From Anas platyrhynchos (taxonomy: Eukaryota; Chordata; Aves; Anseriformes; Anatidae), in assembly GCF_047663525.1 (NCBI RefSeq), contig NC_092589.1, forward strand, positions 27,339,001 to 27,403,000: DNA of 64,000 nt. The letters are read 5' to 3'. Below are positions 12,611 to 25,100 of the stretch, in pieces (position 1 is the first letter of the stretch; every line of letters starts with the position of its first letter). A program made the translations under genes and the position numbers. The notes beneath the pieces were generated by a model. The model saw nothing but the letters and a program-made list of their open reading frames with translations. It did not search any database and had not been told where the DNA came from.

Positions 12611-15600
12611 GGGGTCCTAGGCTGCCTTCACCTTCCCGCTGATGGAGAGGGTGATGGCACAGTTTGGCCGGGGGGCTGTAGGAGCCCTCCTCACATCACC
12701 CTAGCTCTCCTCCATTCCTCTGCATTGAAGCCCCTGAAGAGCAAATGGCCAGTGGCCTGGGTAAGCCAGCTGGTGGCAGGACGGCAATAGCACGAATGCC
12801 TACCTACAAACACGCAATACAGCACACAAAACATACATGCATATGGAGAAGGAGGGGTGCTGTTGGCCAAGTCCTCTGTGTTAGATGTTGAATGCACATT
12901 TGTTGTGAAGGTTTGTTAACTCTTTGGTCTTAGCTTTGAAGTTACATTGGTCTCTCAGGTTCTTGTAGATGTCTTAAGAACAGATTCACTGGTAGTCACA
13001 GAAACCTCATCCTTCAGGAATCCATCCCTGAGCAGTAGGCTTGACCTGTAGTTCAGGAGTTCTCTACAGAGCTACATCACCTTGAAACCCCAGACACAAT
13101 CCTTGCTTCCAGACAGACTGGTTGCCCCTTCCTGCCCTATACATGTATAAAAAAATATATATTTTTATATCCCAGAAAGGCCAGACTGGAGTTCTGCAGG
13201 CCTCTCATCAACAAGAAAGTCTTCATCACTATTCCAAGGCCAGTGCTACAGCTGAACAGTTTCTCCTGCACACATTCAGCAAGATTCAGGACCTTTTTTT
13301 CCACAGCTGGACTTCAGCTGTTTGAACTACGAGATAATCAGGGCTGAAGCAGGTGATCTCTAATGTGGGTCTTTATTAGCTGTGAGACAGATGCTTCATA
13401 TTGTCAGAGTATTAGAAGCCAAGGAAAGAAAATAAATTAATTTCCTTTACTGGTTGTGGCTGAAACCATCCCTGTTTAAATGGGCTTTCCTTCTCAAGGT
13501 TCCTATGAAGAGAAGAAACATTCCCTGCCAAGATGCGTGGTAGATGATACAAAACGGCAGACACTGGAGCAAGTGATCCTTAGCACTCAATCCACCTCCC
13601 TCTTTTTTCAGTGTACATACAGTCCCTTTTCCAGTCAGCTCATACCCAGCTGACTGAAATATCTAAGGGGATTCCCACTGAAGAGATACTCAGCTGCTTT
13701 AGTTCCTCTTGTAAGGGTTTTTTCCTGTGGGGGTGGGAAAGGGTGCACAGAATGGGATAAACCCGAAGGCAGAGGAAGCAGTGAAGGCCAGCAGAGAGGA
13801 GGATATATACTACTTGAGCTAACGTTGATTTAAAGTATCTGTTTGAGTTATCAAGGCATCCAGGAAGCTGAAGACCATAAAGACCTATTTAAAAAGTGAA
13901 AAGCAAGAAATTCTTTTCAGTGATTTATAATCTCAGATCTGCAGATTGCTGAGTCTTCTTTTAAGCTCCGAGGAACGTGCAACATGGACAGAAATTTCAG
14001 GGTTTTCAAGACTTCTTTCAAGTCTGGAATGCAGACCGCATCTTCAAGCTTGGATCTGCTCTTATTGCACATTGTGCAATGGGGAAGTCTGCAGAAGAGC
14101 CTGAAATCAGTTTATAACTAATAGAGCCAAAACTTCAAAATGAAACAGACTCAGAAGCTCAGAAGTTCTCATATTTCTGGTTCACAGAATCTGTCTGCTT
14201 CCGTCTTCCACTGAGTAACATTTAATTCTAGAAAATTTCTTCTGGTCAAGTATTGACTGAAGTTATCAAACCACTTTTTTCTTTTGAGCTACTTTTATTA
14301 CTCTGTTTAGTGTGTGAGGGTGAAGTCCTACCTTTGGTAATGCATAGGCTTTACTTTATTTGAAGCCAGTGGAAGCTTTGGCTGCCTTAAGGATTATAGG
14401 TTAGGGCCCTACATTTGTACTGTTGTACGCCACTATATGACCTAAATGAGATTAGAATAATAAATCCTGATTTATTGTGAGGGCTTTATTTAGACATGTT
14501 TTGAATATGAGGTCTGTGTCAGGATTAATAACGATATCTAGCATGCCCCAGCATGGAGAAAGCTCAACAATGAAAGGACATTTTTTCCCTTGAGAGCACC
14601 GGTTCCCAGCCCTCTATTTGCTTTTTGTCAGAGTTGCTAAATGTTGAATGGCACAGAAATGCTGGATCCCAAAGGCGGTGACGTAGGCCATGACTTGGAG
14701 ATAAGCCCACAATGAGCGAAGGACGGAAGTATCCCATCAGCAGCATTTTCCAAACCTAAGTAATCATGCTCTGCAATGCAGTAGCATTCAAAAAAGCTTC
14801 CAATGCCAGGTTTTTGGAATCCAGGGACAAATGATAAATTACATTTTCAGGATTTCCTGGTTAATTCATCCATTGTGTTGAGCAGGCACTAGCTGAGGTA
14901 CCTACCCTGGAGTTAAATCAGATTCCTGAACCTGTTACAAAGGAATGTTCATTCTTTTCAGCATCCTGGCCACCTTCTCTCATCAGGAAAGCTGGTATCT
15001 TGTCATGCTGTGCACCAAATTGCAGTGACCTTAGTATTAGACACAGAAGGTGTGTGCTTACGCAAAACAGTTAAATTTACCCAGCCTAATAGCCACACTA
15101 CTAAAGGCTTCGGAGGAATTTGCCTTTCCAAGTAGTTATTTAGCCAGAACTAGGGAAAAAAATGAAGTCGATGAACTGCAAAGATGTGGGCTGGTATTCC
15201 TGTGGGACACAGAATAAGAAAGAAGACTTTTAAGTGTTGTGGCAAATTCAGGTGAATTAAATCAACATGAAATCCACAGGATCTTTACCTTTTCTCTAAG
15301 TCCTAATACTCCCACTGTTCATCAGCTGGTTGACTGATCTTGTTCGACATCAGGTTTCTGTCCCACTTGTTCATGGAGTAGATTCTTTACTCAGTGCTCA
15401 AGATTCAAACCACAAGAACCAGCTATTGTAAGAAACAGAATCCAAGAAATCAGGAAACCCTGAAAGGATGAAAAGCCTCTCAGTATAACTGAGGACAAAC
15501 TCTCTGAACTGGTATGCTAGAGAATCAAATATGAAAACAGTTCAGGATCTAACAAAATGTAAAATTACAATTTTTATTTTTTATTTTTTAATTTCCTAGA

Positions 15601-18600
15601 AGTGCTCCTTTCTAAAACACTTTTAAAAGTATACACTAGATAGTGAGAGTCTTTGGGTGCAGAGCAGCAAACAATGATTCATTTACAGTCTTGCCAGCAA
15701 ATTCTTTCAGTTCAAGTGACATGAAAGATGAAAACCCTAGACCTCTCTGTTCAGGAGCAGGGCAGCACTTCAGCTTGAGATACTTTACGTTATCTTCTTT
15801 TGATCATTTCAGGTCAAATAGCAGTGTGACAGCCTAGCTAAGCAACTTTTTGAGCCCTCAAGTTCCACTCAAGTTTATTCCCTTGGACACTGACCCTTCG
15901 AAAGAAAACAGTAACACAAACAAGTCCTCTGGAGTTTCCCAACATCCCTAGACAGCAGGAGCGTGATGAAGACCAAGCAGTAGCTGAGCTGGAGATCTGC
16001 GCGGGAAGTTTGGTCTGTTCAGTTTCTCATAACGCTGCAATGCAGAGTTTCCCAGCCAACCTTTGCAGACTTACTGGCCAGGCCACAAATCTGTGATGCC
16101 GTCTGTGCAACCACTGTTCTTTGCAGTCCCTCTGAACACCCCACCAAGGGAGCAGCAGCTCTCTTTGCTTACAGCATGCTGGCCATGAGTCGTGAGCTGG
16201 CAATCATACCCACAGGGGGACTAAAGGAAAACTTTGTTGGGTGGAAATGGGCTTCTGCTTCTCTGCACATTTTATAGGATATTTTGGGCACGTGGCAATT
16301 AGCAAATCCTTGTGGTTTTGCTGATGTCACATCATGGAAGCCTTCACCCTCATTTAGCAGGTTAAAGTCTTATAGCACAAGCTTGAACTGTTGTTATAAG
16401 TCACTGATAAAAGGCTATAGCGGGCTCATGGCCGACACAGGTTAATGTTAGCCACAAGCATAATCAGAAAGTTTGTGCTGAGAGCAGAGAGGTGGTGTGT
16501 AACCCACTGCATTTATTATCACTGTACTCTGGCCTCTAGATAGTGTGTGTGCACTGGGGTTGTGGAGAGCGAGGAATGTATACGGCAGGCCTATTAGTGG
16601 GACTGGGAAAGGCTAGGAAGAGGTTTTCCTTGTCCTCTAGAAGGAAGCATGTATCCATCTAGGGGAGACGTTTTCCTGGTCTGGGAGACAGAGCCTTCTG
16701 TAGTATGTATCGAAATAGTTTTTATTGTACTTATTCTGTTTGCTGTACCTATTGTCTAAACTCCTGTCCAGGCCATTTATCTTACCCATCTTTGCCTAAT
16801 GAATGTGATAGTCTGAGTACAGACAGCTTCGCTAACAAACTTCCTTCAGTAACTGCTCAGTTTTCTGTGTTCTACCCTGCTATTGAGTCAGGTTTATTTT
16901 TTATTTTTTCCTGGGAAATATGCAGGATCTAGGAACAGGTGCTAATTTAAAACAAAGTCTAAGTTATTTATGTTAAAGTCATAAAATTCTCCTTCCCTGC
17001 AAGCTATAACATATCTCTGTATATGTATATGATTCTCAGTGTTTTGACATTTCTTATCCTCACTCCTCTTTCCCATCCCTCACTGCGTGTCTGTGTGTTT
17101 CTGTATTTAGTTCATCCGACAGAGCCACCCGGGGCTGTGCACCACCCTGCTCCCGTGGGCTGCTCATCCAGCATTCCCAGAGCTGCCTGCTCCCGGTAAG
17201 CTTCTTAATGTCATGTCCAGGCACCTTAGGAGACGTGGCCTGAGTTACAGAAGTGCGAACCCACAGATCTCCTCCCAGTCAATGGGAGCTGAGTTTGCTT
17301 GGCACCTTTAAAATCAAACCACTTATACATGTATTTCAGTGCCCAAGCATGGATTTTGAGGCATAGTTTTAAGTGGCCGGTATGGGTATTTTTAGGGCAG
17401 GATGGGCTTCACTTTAAAAAGGCATTATCCAAACTTATATACACTGTATTTATATTAATAAGCACAATTATAATAATTGCCTTTTCAACAAAATACTAGT
17501 TTTCAATCCCTGTTATGGCGAGGCATTAATAATTTAAATAATTGCCTTAGTTAGTACTCTGTGCCAGTATCAGCGTCTCCCTACCCTGCCCCGAACATGG
17601 TGTTAGCCTTTCCTGCGTGGCCTCTTTCACTGAAGAAATCTTTTTTTAACCGGGGTCCTCCCCGGGGATTGTTCCAGGTAACAAAGCAGTTCTTGCAGTC
17701 AACTTACTATAAATGCTAGCACAGGACAGATCATGGCAGTGCTCCTGCTGCCGTGTGGTTATCTCTCATGAAAACTTGTTATTCACTTGTCTATGACGCT
17801 ATACAGGACCTAGAGATACGTTAAGCATTTCCACCATGCTGCAAAGATCTAAACCACTAAGTTTCAGTTCTCGCTTCTCACCCCATGAGTCAAAGCCAGC
17901 AGGCTGCAATAGCACCTATTAATTTATAGACTTAATCCCAAGGGCACATCTGCATGCTTGGGAGAAGGCGTGTCTGGTCAGCTGTTGCCACAGCGATGGC
18001 ACAAATAGGCAACAACCAAGAAGAAAGGAACCTGTAGCTGCATGTATGCTTTGGTGAATTTGGGTATTTAGGGGGTTTTATTTGTTCCCGTACACAGCAT
18101 ATTTGGAAGCCTTATGTGCTTTTTTTCCCCGTTCTAGTTAAAAGTCTTTTGTTAGAAGAAAAAAAAGATATTAGATGTGTTAGATAAGCCGTGCAAATTT
18201 TGCATTTTGCTATAAACACCAAGGTTTCTGCAATGCAGAGCTGAACTGTTAGAGGTTATTACAGTAGTTTGAATTTCATGAGGAGGTTAAGGTGCTTAAA
18301 ATTATTCCTAATAAAATGCAGCTAAATAAAGTACTTGTTAAATGTGAAACAAGGCAAAAAATCCTACAAAGACAGCATGTGGCTGTCACTGGAAAATGCT
18401 CAGTACCTGCTTCGTGCAGAAAATAGAACATTACTTAAATAATTTAAAATCCAGATTATTTTCTGTAGAAAAATAATCAGCAGTAAACCACTTCAGGGCT
18501 GGTGCATTTCTTTCTTTCCTAAGGATGGTAGAGATTTGTGCACAGACATCAGCAAAGGGCAGCTTTCTGAGCTGTTCCCTGCCAATTGCTGACAAAGGCA

Positions 18601-18709
18601 GTCCTAATGAATCATTCTGAATTGTGATCATGTGCTACCAGCCCACAGTGAGCTGCCAAAGAGGAAGTGCAGCTTGTTTTCTTTCATTTTCTTGATTCCT
18701 ATGCTGTAG
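12611..18709. other. Non-coding stretch upstream of GPR137B coding exon 1
   Basis: No recognisable exon, RNA gene or mobile element. If the CpG island at 12.3-12.5 kb is the GPR137B promoter, this is a 5' UTR intron ending at the acceptor at 18,708-18,709; otherwise it is intergenic. A small hairpin (CCGGGG, TCCT, CCCCGG) occurs near 17,651-17,666. Confidence 0.5.
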
Positions 18710-18787
18710 GAAGATGAAAGGAGCAGGAGGAGGAGGCAGCAGCGGCAGCCAAACTTAATAAATAATTCTGACGATTCCAGATATCAA
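18710..18787 (+). other. GPR137B: Probable 5' UTR of GPR137B exon 1, preceded by a splice acceptor
   Basis: A pyrimidine-rich run (18,674-18,700) leads to TGCTGTAG with AG at 18,708-18,709, a good acceptor, so the coding exon may begin at 18,710 with a noncoding exon upstream. From 18,710 to the ATG there is no stop in the GPR137B frame; a TAG in that frame lies at 18,707-18,709, within the acceptor. A short purine-rich GGA/GGC stretch follows. Unlike the human first exon as I recall it, this stretch is not a CpG island. Confidence 0.5.
18714..18758 (+). CDS. Upstream ORF of 14 codons before GPR137B
   Basis: ATG at 18,714 opens a 14-codon frame ([14 protein letters not shown]) ending in TAA at 18,756-18,758, 29 bases before the GPR137B start and in a different frame. 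If the transcript includes 18,710 onward, ribosomes meet this ATG first. It could reduce or tune translation of the main frame. The glycine/serine-rich peptide resembles nothing known and is probably not functional as a protein. Confidence 0.35.
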   Translation: MKGAGGGGSSGSQT

Positions 18788-19156
18788 ATGGAGGCCCCTG
18801 AGTGGGACCCACTGAAAAATGACACCCTTCCGCCGACCCTGACGCCAGCTGTCCCTCCGTATGTGAAGTTGGGCCTGACCATTGTATATACTGTTTTTTA
18901 TTCACTTCTTTTTGTGTTCATCTACGTTCAGCTCTGGCTGGTCCTGCACTACAGGCACAAGAGGTTCAGTTACCAGACTGTCTTTCTGTTTCTGTGCTTG
19001 TTTTGGGCCTCTCTTAGGACTGTGCTCTTTTCATTTTACTTCAAAGACTTTGTCACAGCAAATTCTTTCAGCCCCTTCATCTTCTGGCTCCTCTATTGCT
19101 TCCCAGTCTGCCTCCAGTTTTTTACCCTGACCCTGATGAATCTTTACTTCACACAG
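18788..19156 (+). CDS. GPR137B: GPR137B coding exon 1
   Basis: Encodes residues 1-123 (123 whole codons): a short luminal N-terminus with sequon N11 and the first three membrane spans. Donor ACACAG|GTAAGC, phase 0. Unspliced read-through would stop after eight more codons. Confidence 0.95.
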
Positions 19157-22100
19157 GTAAGCAACAGATATTTGGTTGATTAAATATGACAGAATGATAA
19201 AGCATTGTTTTGTAAGATTTGTGCGAAAGATGTAATTTCCTAATGTGCTTTGGCAAGGCAAAAAGCAAATTTCAAGTTATTTAGCTGGGAATTTTAACTT
19301 TTGATCTCTGTGCAAGTGATCAGTTTACAGTGAGACGGGAGCCTAAAGTGATCGTTTCAGGAATGGCAAATAATATATCTACTGTCCATTAAATAGGTGT
19401 CATTTGATATAAAGGTAGGAAAAAATGTACAGGAGAGCTGGAGGGCTTGAAGGCTGGATAACCAAAATGCCGTTCTGTTATTATTCTTTATTATTGTTCT
19501 TAGTGCTGTTATTAAACCTCATAAGCCTCCTGGCTTAGCAGACCTTGATATCCGTGTGCTACCAGAATTGTAATTTGTAATTTTGCAGGCAGCCCGTGCC
19601 CCCCCCCCCCCCTCATTTTTTTCATAAGTTGATTAAAATATTTCTCAGTGAGATTTCTGTGCTGTGTATCAACAACTGAAAGTGCAGATCGAGCCCTGCT
19701 GCCGGCTCCCATGCTTACAATGATCTGTATTACAAATAGCAGTGAGTCTGGGCCCCGGTAAGTGCTGGCTGCTGTACAGAGGTACATACACCCTCTGTTT
19801 CAAGGACACCATGATGTAAAGGTGAATTAGCCATGTGGGGGGGTGAAGGGAACAGTCTCTCTGTATCATTAGGTTGCCTTGAGAATATATCTGCTGCAGA
19901 CAGCTAGGAAGCCAGGTGAATTAGGGTGCACAGAGCTCCGTGTTGCTGCAGTTAGATCTGCTTGGAAGTATTTACGGTGAGCTTGGGTATCTGGTCACTG
20001 GGCTGCAGGACGGGATGTTGGCATGCTGAGGCACAGAAGGGCTGCTGGGCTCGCCTGAGATCTCACAAGAAGCTCGCAGGAGAGCAGGGGTTGGGATCAG
20101 TATCTCCTCAATCCCACTACCGTGCCAGGAGCAGGAAGCCCAGCCTGCCCTCAGCTGACCCTTGTCAGAGGCAGCTTTTCCAGGGCACAGGTGGCTTGGC
20201 CAGGGGAGCACCAGCCAGCCCTGGAGCACCCCCAGGCAGCGCTCAGGATGTTCTGCATGTTGCTGTGTGCCCCTCGTGGGACCAGCTCAATGCCCGGGTT
20301 TGGATGCTTCTGTAGTGCCTGCAGTGCTTACCGGGGCTCTGTAGTGATACAGGCCCGTGAGTCCTGAACAGCCAGGCTGTCAAGATCGGGCTGCTTGTGA
20401 GAGCTGCTCTCCCAGAGCTGAAAATGCGGGGATTGGAAGCGTGAAAGCTGTAAGAGGATCACTTGAGTCGCAGTGGGTATTACATACTTAGAACCACGTA
20501 CACAGTTGTGCGCTTAAGTTTGCTTTTCTGGATTCAGGGGCTGAAATGCCTGTAACTCGCCCGCTCGCTCCCCAGGGCTTGAGATGCATTAAAGGATTAC
20601 AGGAACCTTTCATCTGCATGCTGCCCAAATCTGGCTCAGGCATGTAATGACCTATGCTTTATCCCACGGCATTTGAGAGCGGTGCAGCTCCCCAGGGGCA
20701 AACGTCCATCATCACGCAGCCCGTCACCATCACAGGACTAAACCGTAGCCCTGAGTGAGGTTCTTCCCTCAGACACGCAGGTAGGGCTGCGGTGGAGGTC
20801 TGGAGGCAGACTGCAGCATCTTGGCTCTCACCCAAGAGCAGCCAAAGCTGAGGGGAGCCCAGAGCACGCACGGCGGCTGCGCTCCATGCATAGGGTGCCA
20901 GCTCTGAGTGGCTGATTGCAGTGAGCAACCAGTTCCTCTTGTCGATGGAAGAAGTAAAAAGGGAGCACACGGAACGCACCGATATGTGCTTTTAACTAAT
21001 TTTTGTCATTGCTGCCTGATATTACTAAGGAAGTATGAGACACTAGTTGGAAACACACGAAATGCTAAGGCTGCTGGTTCTGCCTTTGACACGATTTCTG
21101 CTTTGTCACCGTGAGTCCTCACAATCTTCCTTTGAGCCCCTGTATAAAAAAAAAACAGCTAATAGTTACCTGTCTTGAAGTGCTGTTGTGAAGCTTTGGA
21201 AACATTATTTGCTTTGCCTTTCGGAGTTTGTGCTATGTGTCATAATCTTTAAAGATTGTGAGCCGCTGTAGACTGGCACATTATTAGCAGCGTTGTTTGC
21301 TTTAGAGCTGGTTGCTCCCATTGAAATCTTATCTCAAATATCTCCCTAGCCAAAACAAAGCCTTAAGAAATCTAAGCACAGCCACTGTAGAGATATAATG
21401 TAGGGCACAGAATCAGTGCACATATTTTTAATTCACTGTTATTAATTCTCTATTTCTAAACATTAAAAGGTGGTTTGGCTTGAAATTCAGCATCTTCTTA
21501 AGACTGTATGTTTAATGTGCATCTAGCTTTCCACAGTAGGCAAGCAAGAACTAGTGTGAAAGGGGTGGGGAGAGAGAATTTTGTTTTCAGTAATACCTTA
21601 TAACTTCACAGACCTGTTCAGAAGCAACATTTACCCTTTTTTCTCTAGAAGGAAGGAAAGAAAAGTCTGCAGCTGTGTCTTGTTGCATGAAAACCATGCT
21701 ATTTAACTGATGCTTAGCTTCAAGAAAAAGAAGTGTTCTGCATGTGGTATGGGGACAGGGGACAGGGAGAGACCTCATGGGTCTCAGGACTTTGCAGGTG
21801 TTTACCTGCTGCCCAGCACCCAGCATTTCTAAATGTGGCATTGCAGAGAAAACCTGGAGACGCAGAGGTGAGAAGAAAAAGTGATTCCAAAAAGATTGCA
21901 AATGCTCCTGGCCCAACAGAGAAACTCATTTGGCAAGTGCCCGAGGGCATTTTTTAGAATAATGAGCACCTTTGAACTTGACAGAAAGTTAGCCACAACT
22001 ATTCTCTTTTTAATAGGTATCCCAAAGCAACGAGGACACACATTTGGACTGCTCATTATGCCTAGGAAGACAAATAAGCCAAGATGGCGTCAGCACAGCG

Positions 22101-25100
22101 GGGGTTATTCCCAGCCTTGGGCAGCACCATCAGCAGATACAGGGGAAGCCAATGCGCTGGGCAGGTTGCTAAACCAGGGGACCTGTAGCCAAAAGACAAG
22201 CTACAATCAAAGTAGTTTTGATTCAGAACAACTCCTGAGAGCTGAGAGCTGTTCTTTGGGTTGAGAGCCAAGTTCAGGGTCCTTCGCCATGGTCTTGATG
22301 GCAGAATAAAAACGGTGCTGTAGAAAAGGCTTGTGTAATATTACCTGCGCTCAGAAATCACATACTGCAGCAAATACGTGTGATTGCTAATAAGAAACAC
22401 AAATTTCCTAGAATTTATTAGTTTATAATGTCTGTATTCATCCTCCTGTCTTCTAAAGGAGAGCAATACTGCTAACTACCCTCTCAGGATAACCCTCTGT
22501 CTCCTTAGAAATGATTGAAGTAAATCTCCAGTGGAGCTGAGATCCATCCCCGACCCATCAGGTAGAGCTGAAGTGTGCATTTCCACCTGCAGAGACCGAA
22601 AAGCCCATGGATACATTTGCCTCACACCTGCACCTCCCACGGGTGTATTTTGGCTGCTTAATAAAGCAAAGGCTGCACATGGGCAAATACCGTATTTTCC
22701 ACTTCAGCTGAATTCAGCCAGCGAGGATCCCAGGACTCGAGCACTCTTTAATTTACGTCCTGCCTGGCCAAAGCTCCCATTCTTCCCAGCCCCTGACAGG
22801 AGGAGGCTGAGATGAGTCCTCAGGCTTTACGCTCAGTGCCCTGGGCAGAAGTTTAAGGAGGCTGTGGGAAATAAAATAACAAGTTGTCTTTTTTGGTATG
22901 CAGGTGGGCAGAGAAGGGCTCGCTTCACTTTGTTGTTTCTTCTTTACATTTTCCTGGGGAGCAGGATACAGATGAAGGAGGCAGGCTAGCATGGAGGGTT
23001 ACAGGCTCAAAACACAAGGTCAAGGCCAAAGGCCAAAGGCTGTGAGCCATCGGTGATGCTGGAAATCCCAGTCCTCCCCTGTGGCCAGGCACAGTGAGCC
23101 ACTTGGTGGGCTGTGGGTTTAACCATTAGGTTGGGAACTTCTCCAGGACCTAGAGAAGGTGGTGCTGAGCTGAAGAGCTGTGGGGCTGTACAGCTGGAGG
23201 AGGGCTGGCAGCTGGATTTTCCTCTCCTTCCTCCTCCGTAACCATCTTCCCTTTTCTCTGGCACTCGGATGGAGGAGCTTACCCTGCCTCCCAGGCAGGC
23301 CTGATAACATCAGGGACTTTCAAATGAGGAGAAATTGTGCAGAGTAAGGCAGTTCGGAGAGGAGCAAGCCGTGCTGGAAGTGCCTGGCAGGGTGGGGTAA
23401 AACCTGCACGAGGCTGTTGGAGAGGCTGCCCGTATCTGTGGGACTGGGGCATGAGTTATCTGTGAGGGAAACAAAGGGGGCTTCTTATGCTCTAATTCCT
23501 CTAGACGGGACTTTAACAGTGATACCACCGGTGAGAGAACAGAGAGGGCTTTTTATTTAGTAGGAACATTTATTTTTTGATAAATATGAATACACCATAT
23601 TGTATAAAGCTTGCTATTTGCAGCATGCTTCAGATGTACACAGAGCTACAGGAGTCCAACTCGAGATGGTGAAGCATCAGCAAATACGTTTGGCTTAAAA
23701 CATTACCCTTTGGGTCTGTAGGAGACAAACTGGAGCTGCAGACTGGCTGGCTCTCAGCATCTGACATGGAGAACGGCGTCGTTTGGTTTGGATGGTAATT
23801 GGACAGGAAAGTGCAGAGAGCCTGCTGTGGCTGCCAGCCCCACGATGTCCCCGTCCCATGTTTCTGCCAGCTCACCTCAGGCTGACTGGCAGGGGTCTTG
23901 TTGCTGGTATCAGGAGGCTTTACAAAGCAGGTAGGGTTTAGGGAGTAGAGGGAGAACTTGGCATGTTTGTGGGGAGCTGGTCCAAATGCAGGAACATTTA
24001 ACATGAAAGAATGAATAAGGAGAGAAGAAGCAAGGTGGGACTGGAAAATACACGGCAGAGGAAGGGTGTACGCACTGGCGGTGAGGGGCTCTGGGCCTGC
24101 ATGAGGCTGTGGCCTATTTTCAGCGTGCAAAGAAGTTTGCACAGAGTGACAGAGGGAGAGAGGGGCAGCGGTGAAAAGGACTGGGAGGGAAAAGAACACG
24201 CTGTGCTCCACGTATAGGTCTTTGAAACGAGGACTGGTAAATAAAGCTGAACTTCATTCCTCTGCAGAGGGCCGGCTTGAGACATATGCAAGCACTTAGC
24301 ACATACCTGAGGCTTTGTGGTGAGCTGAGGCTCCTGGAAAAGTGAACTGATCAGCCAGACCTGGAGGTATGTGGGAGGTTTGTGCCAGTGTTCCCATCAG
24401 CTCAGCTAAATCAGCGCGAACTGAGAATTGCTCCAGTGAGATTTTATTTTAGTGCTTCTTTTGTTCTGGGAGCGTGTAAGCTGGCTTTGACACCTGCTTC
24501 ATTGATACTTACAGGCCCAGAGCGGTTCCTGACGTTGCTTCCATTACCCATAGCTGGAACCCCCTGAAGCCTCAGCAGCCTGGCCCTGCCTGCCTGCCCA
24601 GCAGCTCCACAGAGCTCCCTGCAGCCAAGCTGCTGAGGGACTCCTGTGCCATCCCCAGCTCTGCTGCTGGGGGCTGGTAGAATGCCTTTAAGGTCAGCTG
24701 TTTACATCACTTGTTGCAACAGAGGAATTTTCCCTGGCTGTATTAAGGGCTTTTTTGGCGTCCTTTTGTACTGCTGCCCTTTTATACGCCAGACATATAC
24801 CTCAGGGGAGTAGAGGAGGGAGTGTGAGAATCTCATTTGAGGTTTCCAGTCCTTCAGAAAAAAAAAAAAAAAAAAGAAGGAGTCAAAACAAGGTATTTCT
24901 CCTTTAAAAAAAAAAATAAAAAAAATAAAAAAGTGAAAGGGGAAAAAATAAGAAGGAAAAGTAGCCCTTTGGACATTGGAAAATCAGCAAGGAATTGCAC
25001 TGAGTTTTCCTGGTTCCTATTCATCCTGGGGATCTCTGAAAGGCCTCTTTTTAAAAGTCTGCCTTCTGCTTGCTGCTTAATCTGTTCATAGGAAAAGCCT

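Noticed and set aside
12314..12620. Open frames on both strands of the CpG island (for example MVPRRCPGG… and MAAPPGHRRG…)
   Set aside because: High GC depletes stop codons, so short frames arise by chance; none resembles a known protein or ends at a convincing donor.
16500..17200. Possible LTR-like segment (short TATA-like and polyadenylation-like motifs)
   Set aside because: No TG…CA ends, primer-binding site, paired copy or target duplication could be found, and no retroviral coding remnant lies nearby.
23630..24211. 193-codon minus-strand open frame in GPR137B intron 1
   Set aside because: Serine/proline/leucine-rich wording without any recognisable domain, no exon boundaries, and it sits in a GC-richer segment where long chance frames are expected.
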